DNA of 64,000 nucleotides from Siphonodentalium dalli (GCA_032622095.1 CP136069.1:33392194-33456193), one strand, 5' to 3'. Numbered from the stretch's first letter, positions 24,805-35,760 are shown. Program-made: numbers and translations. The notes: a model not told the origin generated them from the sequence alone.

Positions 24805-25684
24805 TATAGTGGTCACTGAAAGTCGCCCAAACGATAATAGATTGCGTCCATTTATGTACCCACGTCAAAATAAATAAATTTGATTCGAAGCATGTCTGTG
24901 TTCTTACTTTATTAACCAATTTCTGTCACCACCCATAGCTGAATTCGCAAAAAAAAATACCTTGACTTGAATGTCAATTTGTTTTTCATTTTAGCTGAAT
25001 TTCGGCAAAGTAAACAGTGACGATGTACATACAGGTTGTCGATCTGATAGCTTGTAGATACCACTTCCAGAAAATATGCCATACGATTCGCTAGGCGAAT
25101 TCAGCGCACGTAGGTTTCACATTGGGCACATCTACACAATTTTCGAAAAAAATCGACAGAAAACCAAAAGTGTCCCTTCTCAAGAAAATATTTATTGGCG
25201 GAAATCTGTGCGCGTTGGATAGTCGAGCCATTTCTGCAAACTACCAGGGTAGGCTTTTTTTGTCAACATGTCATCTAACAGGGGCAATTCAACATCGTTT
25301 GACTCGAATCTGGTCCGATTTTGCATCATATTTTAGGGAATGGACCATACTGACGTCACGCGTCACTCCCATGTCGAGCCCAAACCCGACAAATCTGCCT
25401 TGTCGTTCATCTAGATTGTCGGGCGCCAACATATATGGTCTCACATTCATTAACGGGACATCATTGGGCCCAAAAATAGGTCGAAAATGGGAATTTACTG
25501 TTCTACAACGAGAAGCAGAAATGGCATCAGAGGGGTTAATTTGTAATTTTATTGGACGGCTCCGGCGGTAAATCAGCTGTCGATACGTATCGCGTGCTTT
25601 GCGTTTCCAATTTGTTTCATGGGCATAATGAGCACGGGACTTGTTTCAGAGCAGAAATCTGAAAAACGACCATTTTTCACTATA
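24805..25684. other. Interior segment between the two 452-bp elements
   Basis: Begins TATAGTGG and ends CACTATA. Contains a 149-codon plus frame (25122-25571, starts MGTSTQFSKKIDRKPK), the longest non-LINE frame in this part of the window, with no domain I recognise. It could be a remnant of an autonomous element's gene, unrelated host DNA, or chance. Confidence 0.4.
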
Positions 25685-26135
25685 GGTTACAATACACCAA
25701 ATTATTTTCATTGGCCTCAGTGTTAACAAATCCCGCTGGCCTGTATTCGCAGGAAAGCTTTGACCCTGCACGAGTATGTATAATTAAAGAACGTCCTTTT
25801 AGACACACGGAAATGTGCCCAAAAAGTACTTGTAAACGTGGTGGGTCACATTGCAGCTTGACAAACGTCACACTACCCTTAAAATTGAGGGAAAAATGAC
25901 ATCGAAAAAAACACAAACACCTCCCATAAATTATTCGCCATTTGCACAGCCATAACCGTTCACCATGTGGCTATATTTGATGTTTCTCGACGGAAACCAC
26001 TTTTTTGCATTTTTTCGTGCACTTTTCATCCATGTATCATTGACCATTCAGCTGCTAGAATGTGTTTATGCTGATCCTAGCTTGGTCGTGCCAGGGGAAA
26101 TCACTCTACTAATTTGTATTTGGTGTATTGTAACC
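25685..26135. mobile_element. 452-bp TIR element, copy 2
   Basis: Same ends as copy 1, same orientation. Left flank TATA, right flank ATCA, that is, the outer flanks of the pair match each other and the inner flanks match each other. No coding capacity recognised. Confidence 0.85.
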
Positions 26136-26563
26136 ATCAGCCCTGGACTCAATGACATCACATCACCAGAAGTTCTCTCATCGAAAGAATCGTTTTCAGT
26201 CTTGCATAGCTTATCCAAGTTTGCAACACCAGACTCCCAAAATTGTTTGAAAATGGGAGCTGAAAATGACTTGTTGTGAAACATTATGCTTTTTTTGGTG
26301 AATGTGTTAAGGGAGGGGGTAAATTGTGTGCAATATATAAAGAATCACAGAAATTATTCTGTTTTTTTAACACATTTAGGTAATGAGGGTAATTCTGAAG
26401 ATATTTATGTAGTTATAATCATTCTGTGAAAAAGCGCGCTATCGTTTTAGGTTACACTGGTGTAAATATGGTTCACAATTATTCTGTGAAAAAGCGCGCT
26501 ATCGGAGAGAATGAAATATACGCTGTGACCTGATTGGTCAATAGCCTTGTGTGTCTTTGCATA

Positions 26564-27840
26564 AAAATACATCACCCTATGCTTTTCCATAGGTAACATA
26601 CCCATTGGCACAGGTATTAACCCTTTGTAACGAAGTTTGAATTTTATGGTGTGGTCTAAAATATAACATTATTGTTAGTGCGGTTTTGACACAAGTTACG
26701 AAAACACAAGATTTAAAGGCGAATTCCCTGCTAGACGGACATGATTTTGTATAATAAAAAGTTTCCGCAAATGTCAATCTTTAAGATTTAAAGAAAAATT
26801 TGGACCTAGGATTTATATTGTAAACAGTTTACCCTAAAACGTTTGCATGCACTGAAGCCTATGAAAACATCTACACCAGTGTAACCTCAAGCACAGTGCT
26901 TATTATAATATGACCATACGCTAGCGTAATTAACGAACCAAGGCAAAACCACTCACATGAGGGTAGCTGTGGCTTTTTTGGTTTTATTTGTTATTTTGTT
27001 TTTTATTTATCAAAATCTGTTTATATATAGATTCCCTGGTATTCCCTTCAAATAAAATTTACATAAGCCTATATTTCCTGGGTTGATTATCAGTAAAAGT
27101 AATTAGAGTAAAATTAGGCGAATCGTACTTCCGCGTAGTCTTGGTTGACAGCTAGACTATACATGGTATAAACTACCAACATCAAAGTTAAAATAGTTAT
27201 ACATTGTCGAGAGGGGAGCGGGAAATTGTTTAATTAATTCAACCTGTCTATTTATTTTCTTGACGCTGGGTGAGCGCTGGGGCTGAGATACTATATGGAG
27301 AAGTGTGTCCATTTCATAGCTGTTCATTTCATTCATAAAGTGTCGTGTCGATTTTAACGAAAATCGACGAACAATCTCATCGTGTAACTTTCCGCATTGA
27401 CCGAGTTCGTCTGAACCTGCACGAATGTATCTTCTGCTTTGTTCACAATTATATGTTTTCTTTCGATTCCAGAAAATAGTATGATATTTATGGATTATCA
27501 CATTCATGTATGTAGTCTTATGATAACAATTAATTCCATATTAAATATATATTATTTAGTTTCGCACAGTACCAAGTGATGTACATTAAATGCCCACTTC
27601 GCACAGTAGAAGGTAAATTCGTGTTGACATTCTTATTATTTCACATAAGAAATTTCAATCACTTTTCACTCGCCCCCATAGGTGTATACTGTAGTTACTA
27701 TAGTGTAGTTATTTATTGTGTCTTATTTCTCAATAAAAGGTAAACTACCGCTACGAATGAACTTTGTAATTCAATATTCATAATTCTCATTTGCAATTAA
27801 TACCAGTAATCAAAAGACACAGTAACAAGATATTTCTATT
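26564..27840. other. No feature recognised
   Basis: AT-rich. A 116-codon minus frame at 27157-27507 contains no recognised domain. No repeat structure seen. Confidence 0.4.
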
Positions 27841-27939
27841 ACGACATTAATGCCTTAAGCCCACCATTCTACTGTGCGACAAAAGTGTTCTAAAATTCAA
27901 AACCGCAACGTCGTACTAGATAATAATTGATGACGTCAC
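27841..27939. repeat. About 100-bp direct repeat left of minisatellite
   Basis: ACGACATTAATGCCTTAAGC ... TTGATGACGTCACAA. It recurs at 28735-28838 on the other side of the minisatellite in the same orientation, with ACTGTGCGACAAAAGTG conserved. Confidence 0.85.
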
Positions 27940-28646
27940 AACTTGGAATTTTCTGTCTTTATATCTCGAAATTCTGTCTTCATAACTCGGAATTACGACT
28001 TTATAAACTCGGAATTCTGTTTTTTTAACTCGGAATTCTGTTTTTTTAACTCGGAATTCTGTCTTTTTAACTCTGAATTCTGTCTTTTTAATTCGGAATT
28101 CTGAATTTATAACTAGAAATTCTGTCTTTATCGACTCGGAATTCTGTCTTTATAAACTCGGAATTCTGTCTTTTTAACTCGGAATTCTGACTGTATCGAC
28201 TCGGAATTCTATCGACTCGGAATTCTGACTTTATAACTCGTATTTTTCACTTTTTAAACTCGGAATTCTGTTTTTTTAACTCAAAATTCTGTCTTTTTAA
28301 CTCCGAATTCTGACTTTATCGACTCGGAATTCTGTCATTATAACTCAGATTTTTCACTTTTTAAACTCGGAATTCTGTCTTTTTAACTCGGAATTCTGAC
28401 TTTGTCGCCTCGGAATTCTGTCTTTTTAACTCGGAATTCTGAGTTTTTAACTCGGAATTCGGACTTTATAACTCGGATATTTCACTTTTTAAACTCGGAG
28501 TTCTGTCTTTTTAACTCGGAATTCTGTCTTTTTATCTCGGAATTCTGACTTTATAAATTAGGAATATTGACTTTATCAACTTGGAATTCTGTCTTTTAAC
28601 TCGGAATTCTGACATTTATTAACTCGGTATTCTGACTTTATAAATA
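27940..28646. repeat. 20-22-bp minisatellite, about 33 units, each with an EcoRI motif
   Basis: Unit ACTCGGAATTCTGTCTTTTTA with variants (GTC/GAC, TTTATAA, TTTATCGA). Nearly every unit keeps CGGAATTCTG, so GAATTC recurs every 20 or so bases. Two interspersed variant types (GTCTTTTTAA and GACTTTATCG) suggest several rounds of local expansion. Confidence 0.95.
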
Positions 28647-28734
28647 ACAAAACACATACATTATTGTATGACGTTTATATAAATAGGAGAATGTTGCACA
28701 TCGACTGATTTGTGTTGGCCTCTTGACAGCCGAT

Positions 28735-28838
28735 TACGACAATAATGCTTTAGGCCCACCGATCTACTGTGCGACAAAAGTGCTCCCCAAATTCAAAAAT
28801 TAGAGCGTCGTATTTGTTAATAATTGGTGACGTCACAA
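28735..28838. repeat. About 100-bp direct repeat right of minisatellite
   Basis: Partner of 27841-27939; ends GGTGACGTCACAAAA. The minisatellite may have expanded inside a larger tandem unit whose edges are these repeats. Confidence 0.85.
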
Positions 28839-29480
28839 AATCAGATATAGCCTATATACGACCCAAAGCGGCTTTGGTTCGTTATTAATGTAGTCGTTTT
28901 CAAGAACATCAAATGGCATCCCCCCCCCCCCCAAGAATGCCAAACGTGGAAGCGACATGTCACCTATAGTTTTGAAAACGAGAATCCACTCCACCAGGGG
29001 GGCGTTCAATGGCAAAATGCGATGTGTCAAGTAGACTTTTAATATAGTTTTGTCTATATTTGATATCAGTGGTGATATTACATGTGCTTTTCCTCTGAAT
29101 CGTCTATTTTTAGGAACAGGTAATCAGAAGATTCTGCACCGAGCAAGGGTTATGTAATTATCGTTACAGACAGGGGGTGTAAATTTTGTACTGGAAGTTA
29201 TGCCGGGTCGATGGGTGGTCGAAACTTTCAAAAACACATTTCTTACACACTCTCGTATTTTTTGTACTGGATACTTTACAATCCCAGATATAGGCTATGT
29301 AACAATCCTAATGATATGCAAACTGCAAAAGCACCATATGTATGTACTGAGACCTCATATAGGCATTAGATAATTGACAATCAGCTATGGAATGTTTCAT
29401 AGGGGGTGGTTAGGGGAAAAACTTCCTTCCCGACCTCATTCGGAAAGAACTCGGCATCGACATTATTTTTAGTGAGATCT
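28839..29480. other. No feature recognised
   Basis: Contains a C homopolymer at about 28919-28932. No credible gene. Confidence 0.45.
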
Positions 29481-31025
29481 GGTCCCTGTTTCATGAAAGC
29501 AACGTATGACATAGCTAGGTCATAAGTTCAAACTTCAGTCATAAATGCGTTTCACGAACAAGGTCTTAACTTAAGATGGTCTTAACTTTGGTCTTAACTT
29601 TAAGACTGGGGTGAAGTGTCTTAATATAATCTTAAAGTTAAGACCCACGTGATAAGTGGCATATCGATCACAAATATGGCGGCTTATGTTATTTTGCAAT
29701 GACGGAGATATCTACGACGACAAAGGATATTTAGGGACAGAAACAATCCAATGGATTACATGGACGATGAAGAGATTAGAGCAAAATATCGCTTCACAAG
29801 ACCGATGATTATGGAATTGTGCGATATGGTGCGTGATGAAGTCCAACATTCTACGGGACAAATTTCCGTCGGCTATTTACAAAGCAGACAAGTCATATAG
29901 GAAATGTAACACAAACGCTCTTTATCAAAATATGTTTTAGAAAAAGTGACAATTTTCTATAGAGAATATTATTGGTATTGAGTTTATAAGATTTCATTGT
30001 CAAATAAATTTATTATCCAAATCATATCATTACAATGAAGCACATTGCTTGATAAACTCACCATGCTCCATATTGTCCACATCGACTCTTTTACCATACA
30101 ACTAATTTCTCTATAGCTTCCAATTTTTTCTTCGATCACAAGAAAGGTGTGGGATGACCATTGTACAGCATAATGTATATACTGTATATATGATATACAC
30201 ATCCGTAACGATGACGCCCCTTAATGCGAGTGTGATAATGAAAACGTAGTTATATATTTCCATGATATGACAACCGATAGATATACATCTGCATGAAAAC
30301 TATAACAAAAGTTACTCTAACAAATATTTTTCATTTCCCAATGAATCGAAAAATGACCTATGTGTGTCTTGATGACATCGCCGATTTATTTTGATTATTG
30401 GTACACACAGAGAGCGATGGTTCTTTAATACACGTGTTATGTCGGCTCACAGAAAATAAAATCGCCGCCTGATCATTGTTCTCAGTGGATTAACTCTGCG
30501 TAAATGCATGGTCGCAGTCATGCATCGATCCATATAATTATATTGTCTTATTTCTGACACCGCCACAAACCAGTAAACACAAGGCTCGTCATTTTAAGAG
30601 CCTGCGATGTACTCATGTTCGAATTTACATCGTGGAACCCATGCAAGTCTAAGATCCATATGCGAATATAAGGTCACTGACTATAGACACTAAGATACAT
30701 ACGGTGATTCGTCCATCCCACCCCAGCCGCTATCCAGTATCCCTGTCACACAATAATGTCAAATCGGACCCGGCTCTTTCTCGATAACCTCTCAATGCCG
30801 TACATACAGATTGCACAAGCCCACAATTTTTGTTCCGGACTGTAGAAAATTGTCGATAACCAGTCTAAATGAGCGGGAACTTAACTTACTACTTGAGTAG
30901 GACTTAATCTTGTTTTGTGAAACGCGTTCTTGAAACGGAAAAGTAACATCATAAGATCCGCCTTAGATCTTAGATTAAGTCCATCTTAAGATAATCTTAT
31001 GACCTTGCTTCATGAAACAGGGCCC
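29481..31025 (+). mobile_element. Decayed PIF/Harbinger DNA transposon
   Basis: Ends GGTCCCTGTTTCATGAA and, inverted, TTCATGAAACAGGGCCC. The subterminal regions also mirror each other (CTTAAGATGG and GCGTTTCAC near both ends). Between them, 29703-29900 encodes the start of a Harbinger-type nuclease. The rest (29901-30860) shows no DDE domain and is probably internally deleted or eroded. No 3-bp TSD is obvious. Harbinger elements normally also need a MYB-like protein, which is absent here. Confidence 0.78.
29703..29900 (+). pseudogene. Harbinger transposase N-terminal fragment
   Basis: Frame of 65 codons ending TAG at 29898. It reads RRQRIFRDRNNPMDYMDDEE and continues into an RAKYRFTRPMIMEL segment, the usual N-terminal arrangement of Harbinger-derived nucleases (an RxNP motif, a DDEE cluster, an FR/RFT helix). 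Preceded in frame by TGA at 29700. The catalytic DDE region is missing, so it is inactive. Confidence 0.72.
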
Positions 31026-31046
31026 TGAAATCATATATTTCATGAA

Positions 31047-31071
31047 TATTTTGTCGGAAATAGTATCAATG
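31047..31071. repeat. 25-bp perfect direct repeat, copy 1
   Basis: Contains ATTTTGTCGGAAATAGTATC. An identical 25-mer is at 32509-32533, 1462 bp away. The TTAA-site element at 31630-32087 lies between them. Confidence 0.85.
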
Positions 31072-31629
31072 AAACACTACTTATAATCAGTACGAATAGA
31101 GTACTACGTCACTAGAATTTGTGCTCTTTATACAGTTGTCGTTTTGCCATACCCGTAGTTACGATTACGGTTTCGAGAAGCTAAAAATGGACGCGCGACA
31201 ATATAACTATTTACATGTAATCACGGCAAAAATAATTATATCACCTTACTGTGAGTGGCAATAAGTTTGAACAAAGCTATTTTCTCACAAATGGATTGTA
31301 GTCGTCAATTATGTGAAAAGGTTTTTGTTTACTGTCCGAAAAAAAGTTAAAGTATTAATATTGTTTTTTCGACAAAATGAACTCACAATTTATAACTTGT
31401 TGCTGTTTTGTAGTATTGAGGCAGGTTTAATTGATTATTCATTATCTTATATAACGTGATAGGTCATAGATATCAATCATCACCTACCTTATTTTCTATT
31501 TCATGTTATACGAGATGTTAATCCAATTATGTTTGCACAAGAACGATACATAGGTATAATTTAACCATTTAAAGCTGCCAATCCACATAATACTGTAAAA
31601 CCAATGGTTGTCACACATTTAGCTATGAA
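31072..31629. other. No feature recognised
   Basis: AT-rich sequence between the 25-bp repeat and the TTAA-site element. Confidence 0.45.
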
Positions 31630-32087
31630 CCCTTTACCAAACAGAACGGCGCTGTGCCAATGCATTCTCTTATATATGCGAGTCGACCATAGGTCGCTTC
31701 GCATATATAATAGAATGCATTGGCTTAACACATATTAAAAATGATAAAATTGTCAAAGAATGTAGAAAAGTATTATAAAAATTGTTAAAAAATGTAAGAA
31801 CAAATTGTAAAATTGTTAAAGAATGTAAGAAAAAAAAGTAAAAAGTGTTAAAAAAGATTTGTTTTTAGGCCAATGCATTCTCTTATATATGCGAGGCGAC
31901 CTATGGTCGACTCGCATATTTTAGAGAATGCATTGGCACAGGGCATAACTGTAACCACCACAATGTGGTCAATGAACCGGTTCCAATGATATCCATATTT
32001 GTATGGTGTTGTTGAGACAGACCGAAGATATTTTAGGCTGTTGAAGCTTTATTTGGGCGTTGTGTGGCCGGTTTGTTGGGTAAACGG
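31630..32087. mobile_element. 458-bp TTAA-site miniature element with two 69-bp hairpins
   Basis: Ends CCCTTTACC... and ...GGGTAAACGG; followed by TTAA at 32088-32091 and preceded by TGAA (a one-base-changed TTAA). Inside are two near-perfect palindromes of 69 bp at 31656-31724 and 31869-31937, each starting GCCAATGCATTCTCTTATAT. It is a partner, in opposite orientation, of 32736-33097. A TTAA target and CCCTTT ends fit piggyBac-type elements. No transposase frame. Confidence 0.83.
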
Positions 32088-32508
32088 TTAAAGTTATTTC
32101 TCGATAACCTAAGAAATAAATTACTGTCCCCGCTACAGAAATGACAGCGGCGTCGAGTGAACACGCTTTTTCCGCGTGTAGCCTATAAACATGTACATGG
32201 AAACTGTTCGATACTTCCTATGATTTAACATTAAATTTCTCTGATCATAATTCCTTCGGTAAGAATGTGTTGACAATAACCGTACAAGATGCTAATATTC
32301 ATTGGTCAAGTAACCCGACAAATCAACATTGTGAACATTGAACATTGTAAAGAAATGAACACTGAAATTAAAACCAACGCGGGTTTGTGTCACCGCGGTC
32401 GAATATATCAATCCCACGTGCAAGTTGCAGCTGGCCGATGACACGCTATCCGTGATCAGTTGCGACTAGCCAATCAAAAACGCTGAATCGCCGACGCGAT
32501 TTCATCAC

Positions 32509-32533
32509 TATTTTGTCGGAAATAGTATCAATG
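32509..32533. repeat. 25-bp perfect direct repeat, copy 2
   Basis: Identical to 31047-31071. The interval 32092-32508 to its left shows no other feature. Confidence 0.85.
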
Positions 32534-32627
32534 TTATACGCTCGTTGTACTTCCAACTTCTTCTTTTTTGTGGTTCTCTTGTGAAATGACTGATTACATT
32601 ATAAGAAATAACTCTTATTTCGATTAA

Positions 32628-32731
32628 GGTTATGAGTTATAACCGAGAAGTTTGAAGATAATTTTTCTATAATTGCGCTACGCGCTTTATAGAATTTGAT
32701 CTTCAAACTTTCCGGTTATAACTGCGTAACC
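32628..32731. mobile_element. 104-bp palindromic element with TTAA TSD
   Basis: GGTTATGAGTTATAACCGAG at the left end is mirrored by CCGGTTATAACTGCGTAACC at the right end, with arms of about 48 bp and a small loop around GCGCTACGCGC. Flanked by TTAA at 32624-32627 and 32732-32735. The right TTAA is shared with the next element, so the two abut through one target site. Confidence 0.8.
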
Positions 32732-32735
32732 TTAA

Positions 32736-33097
32736 CCCTTTACCCAACAAACCGGCCACAAACGCCCAAATAAAGCTTCAACAGCCTAAAATATCTTGGG
32801 TCTATCTCAATAACACCATACAAATATGGATATCATTGGAACCGGTTCATTGACCACATTGTGATGGTTACAGTTATGCCCTGTGCCAATGCATTCTCTT
32901 ATATATGCGAGTCTACCATGGGTCGCCTCGCATATATAAGAGAATGCATAGGCCTATTTTTTCTTACATTCTTTAACAATTTTATAATTTTTAATGTGTT
33001 AAGCCAATGCATTCTCTTATATATGCGAGGCGACCTATGGTCGACTCGCATATATAAGAGAATGCGTTGGCACAGGGTCGTTCTGTTGGGTAAAGGG
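32736..33097. mobile_element. 362-bp TTAA-site miniature element with two 69-bp hairpins
   Basis: Ends CCCTTTACCCAACA and TGTTGGGTAAAGGG, flanked by perfect TTAA (32732-32735, 33098-33101). Hairpins at 32885-32953 and 33002-33071. Inverted relative to 31630-32087 and close to it in sequence except for spacer length between the hairpins (48 bp here, 144 bp there). The 87-codon plus frame at 32861-33124 spans the hairpins and is not credible. Confidence 0.88.
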
Positions 33098-33101
33098 TTA
33101 A

Positions 33102-34469
33102 TCGAAACAAAAATTATTCCTTAAATGGTAAAGATTTATGTAAGAGGCATAGTACGATCCACCTCAATTTAGATAATAAATAAATAAATAATAGTTTTGT
33201 ATAGCGTAAAATCCACCGAAGTGCTCTAAAACTCTTGACATGTTAAACATAAAATACAATTGCAAATATAAGACATAATTATGGACATCAACAAAAATAT
33301 AGAAATACAAAAGCGCTTAAAATTACAAATCGAAAAATATTAAAAGTTACTGTTAAATTGGGGGTGATAACATGCTAAAAAATACTAACAGCGAAAAAAG
33401 GGGTAAAATGGCGAACGGGTGACAAGCTAAAAATAACATGAAAATGGGGTAAAATGGGGAAAGATCGAGAAACGAGAACAATTGAAACGAAAAATGTTGA
33501 TGAGACTAAGGTGCTTAATTAGTGATCCAAACAGTATAAAAGATAGAATATTATAAACAAATAGTATTTACATTTGTATTTTTGTTGTTTTGTTTTTTTT
33601 GTTGTTGGTATTTTAAGATAAAAATAAAAACAGTTATCAAACACATATGTACACGAGTTAAGTTCAGCTGGTATTTTTCTTGGTTGATGCGCATGACGTT
33701 AGCTTTCACCTGGTATAACCTGGAAACCCTTGCTTACCAAGGCTACTCGCTAATGTGCTTACGGGAATTTAATGCAAAGAAATACACCAGAGCTGTTTAC
33801 ATAAGCGTATAGAACTTACCGTTGGTAACACCTGTGGTTCTTTGTGCTCCATGCTGAGAGCTACCCCTGTCATGCTAATTGCAACGATTCTTTGGGATCA
33901 TCAGAGCCCGTTTTGGTGGTAGAATCACTTCGCTCCATTATATACGTTTCTACCGGGAATATGTTGTCAAAACATCTATTGTATGTAGGATATAGTGCGT
34001 TCATTTACTAATCAGATTGCGACTACAGCCAAAAATCACATAACATAACGTGAATTAAATATCACTTGAGTGAAACAAACAAATTAAAATCACATTAAGG
34101 ATCTCTGTGGACAAATTTAGACATTTTATCTGCATTTCCAATTTAAGCGTATTTCATGGAATTGTGATTCTACTTAAGAATCGTGTTAGATAATAATCGT
34201 ACATAAACGGACAAAGAAACGGTTTTCTTAATTAAAGCCGGCGACATGGCCGTTAACTTTGCGCCACCGGCGTTCGGTACGTGATTTTCCCATGAATCGT
34301 AATTCGCACTCAGATTTATGAAATGAAGTTGATCTGCACATGGTATACTTGGGAAGTTGATGCAAGTATACGATTTTTGGCAAACATTAAAATGTATACA
34401 ATTGAACGTCCCCTCCGTTTTTGCACAAGGCCCATTCATAGAACATGACTCAGCGTGCAAGGTCCATAG
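33102..34469. other. No feature recognised
   Basis: A 100-codon minus frame at 34170-34472 and a 76-codon plus frame at 33582-33812 have no recognised domain. No repeats seen. Confidence 0.4.
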
Positions 34470-34560
34470 CATTCCAGGCTCGATGACTTAGTTGGTACCG
34501 TTCAACTTAAGCCCCTTATATAGTGATGACGACGCTGTTTCCAATCCCAGATTTGTTATG
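34470..34560 (+). mobile_element. Possible tRNA-like SINE head
   Basis: A-box-like TGACTTAGTTGG at 34484-34495 and B-box-like GTTTCCAATCC at 34537-34547 in the right order. No tRNA cloverleaf is convincing and no TSD was found. Similar in layout but not in body to the SINEs at 760 and 40108. Confidence 0.35.
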
Positions 34561-34839
34561 CAAGCAGTTCAGTTCAGTTCGTGTTCCAGTGGACGAATGT
34601 TTTACACGAGGTAAACCAACTCGAACCTTCATAACACAATACATTCCATGTATACTCCTCTAAATTATATATCTACTAGTTATTCGTGATCCTTTATTGG
34701 GCGGCGTAGGGGCCTGCAGTTTTGCTGAAATTTTGACCTTTTAAACGTTTCGAATTTTTAAAATGCATTAATTTACGTTACAAATTTTATTTTTCAATTT
34801 CATATCTTTTAGTTTGAACTCCTTGCTCAATTTAATTTA

Positions 34840-35000
34840 TTTTTATTTTAACAAAAATTCTGAAAAACTAACTCCGTTGAAACATCCGCCTGGGTACCTC
34901 GAGTCACCACACCAAATTTGGATGAAATCGGTCCAGGTGTCTGGGAGAGAAATCGCGAACAAACGGACAGACATACTTATCCTACTATTATATAGATGTA
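34840..35000 (+). mobile_element. Possible LINE 3' tail
   Basis: Contains CACCAAATTTGGATGAAATC, GGTCCAGGTGTCTGGGAGAG and AACAAACGGACAGACATAC, wording that recurs in 3' ends of RTE-like LINEs in many animals. The tail ends in TATTATATAGATG. No coding part is attached. The family is recalled from general knowledge, not from a search. Confidence 0.4.
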
Positions 35001-35336
35001 GCATCGGTGACCGATGGCGCTATTCCACACCAATGCACTCAATACGGCCGGATTTTTCATTTCCGGCTTAAACCTGGTTTAGATAAACCTCTAGGTTTAA
35101 ATCGCCATTTGGCAGCTAAATCCGTGGGTTAGACCTGAAACCACAGGTCTAAGTGACGCATTATTCAGCTAGACCGGGTTTAAGCAGCAGTGTCTCTATA
35201 TCGCGAAGCTAAACAATCGTACTTGCATAATTATAATGCGACGAACTGCCGCATTATATCGAGAGGGAAATCGACAACGACCATAATTATTTTAATTGGA
35301 AATTTATAAGTTAGAAGGGCTAACACCTGTAGTTAT
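35001..35336. other. Unassigned sequence
   Basis: Contains short inverted phrases around TAAACCTGGTTTA and ACCTGAAACCACAGGTCT (35072-35170) that echo AAACCTGGTTTAT at 35756. They may be parts of one older foldback spanning 35.0-35.8 kb. Confidence 0.35.
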
Positions 35337-35344
35337 GCGGAGAT

Positions 35345-35597
35345 CAAGTCTTGAAATAGTGTGCCTGTCATTTGCAGAATGAGGTCCCAGAGGGTGAATG
35401 TAGTGATGCTACCCCGTATAGCGGGCTAGAATCACCAAATTCACCCTCTGGGAACCTCATTCTGCTGAGTTGTAAGCGGAATGGGGTCCCCAGAGGGTGA
35501 ATTTGGTGATGCTAGCCAGCTATGCGGGGTAGCATCACTAAATTCACCCTCTGGGGACCTCATTCTGCAAATGACAGACACACTATTTCAAGGCTTG
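35345..35597. mobile_element. 253-bp hAT-like miniature element with 8-bp TSD
   Basis: Ends CAAGTCTTGAAATAGTG and CACTATTTCAAGGCTTG, flanked by the perfect 8-bp repeat GCGGAGAT (35337-35344, 35598-35605). The interior is two nested hairpins built on CCAGAGGGTGAAT. An 8-bp TSD and short CA..TG-type ends are hallmarks of hAT elements. No coding. Confidence 0.92.
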
Positions 35598-35667
35598 GCG
35601 GAGATAGGTTTTTTTGTTGTTGAAAATTTCTATCAGTTTTTGCGTTTATAACCTTAAGACGCCAACT

Positions 35668-35760
35668 AAACCATGTCATTCGATGGTCCAGCTAAACTAA
35701 ACCGTGTCATTCGATGGTCCAGCTAAACTAAACCATGTCATTCGATGGTCCAGCTAAACC
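35668..35760. repeat. 31-bp tandem repeat x 3
   Basis: Starts AAACCATGTCATTCGATGGT at 35668, 35699 and 35730 with one substitution in copy 2. Confidence 0.95.

Larger units (their letters stand above)
24101..26561. mobile_element. 2.46-kb TIR element with TA TSD
   Basis: Left end TGCAAAAACACACAAGGCTA, right end the reverse complement (TAGCCTTGTGTGTCTTTGCA), flanked by TA at 24099-24100 and 26562-26563. The arms are about 130-145 bp (left to about 24235, right from about 26417) and each contains GATAGCGCGCTTT twice. TA duplication and TIRs suit the Tc1/mariner group, but no DDE transposase is seen, so it would be non-autonomous. It holds two 452-bp elements in the same orientation. Confidence 0.82.

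Noticed and set aside
25122-25571. 149-codon frame as a confident gene
   Set aside because: No known domain or conserved motif; located between two miniature elements. Kept only as an observation.
27940-28646. CRISPR-like array
   Set aside because: Units of 20-22 bp abut directly with no spacers; it is a minisatellite.
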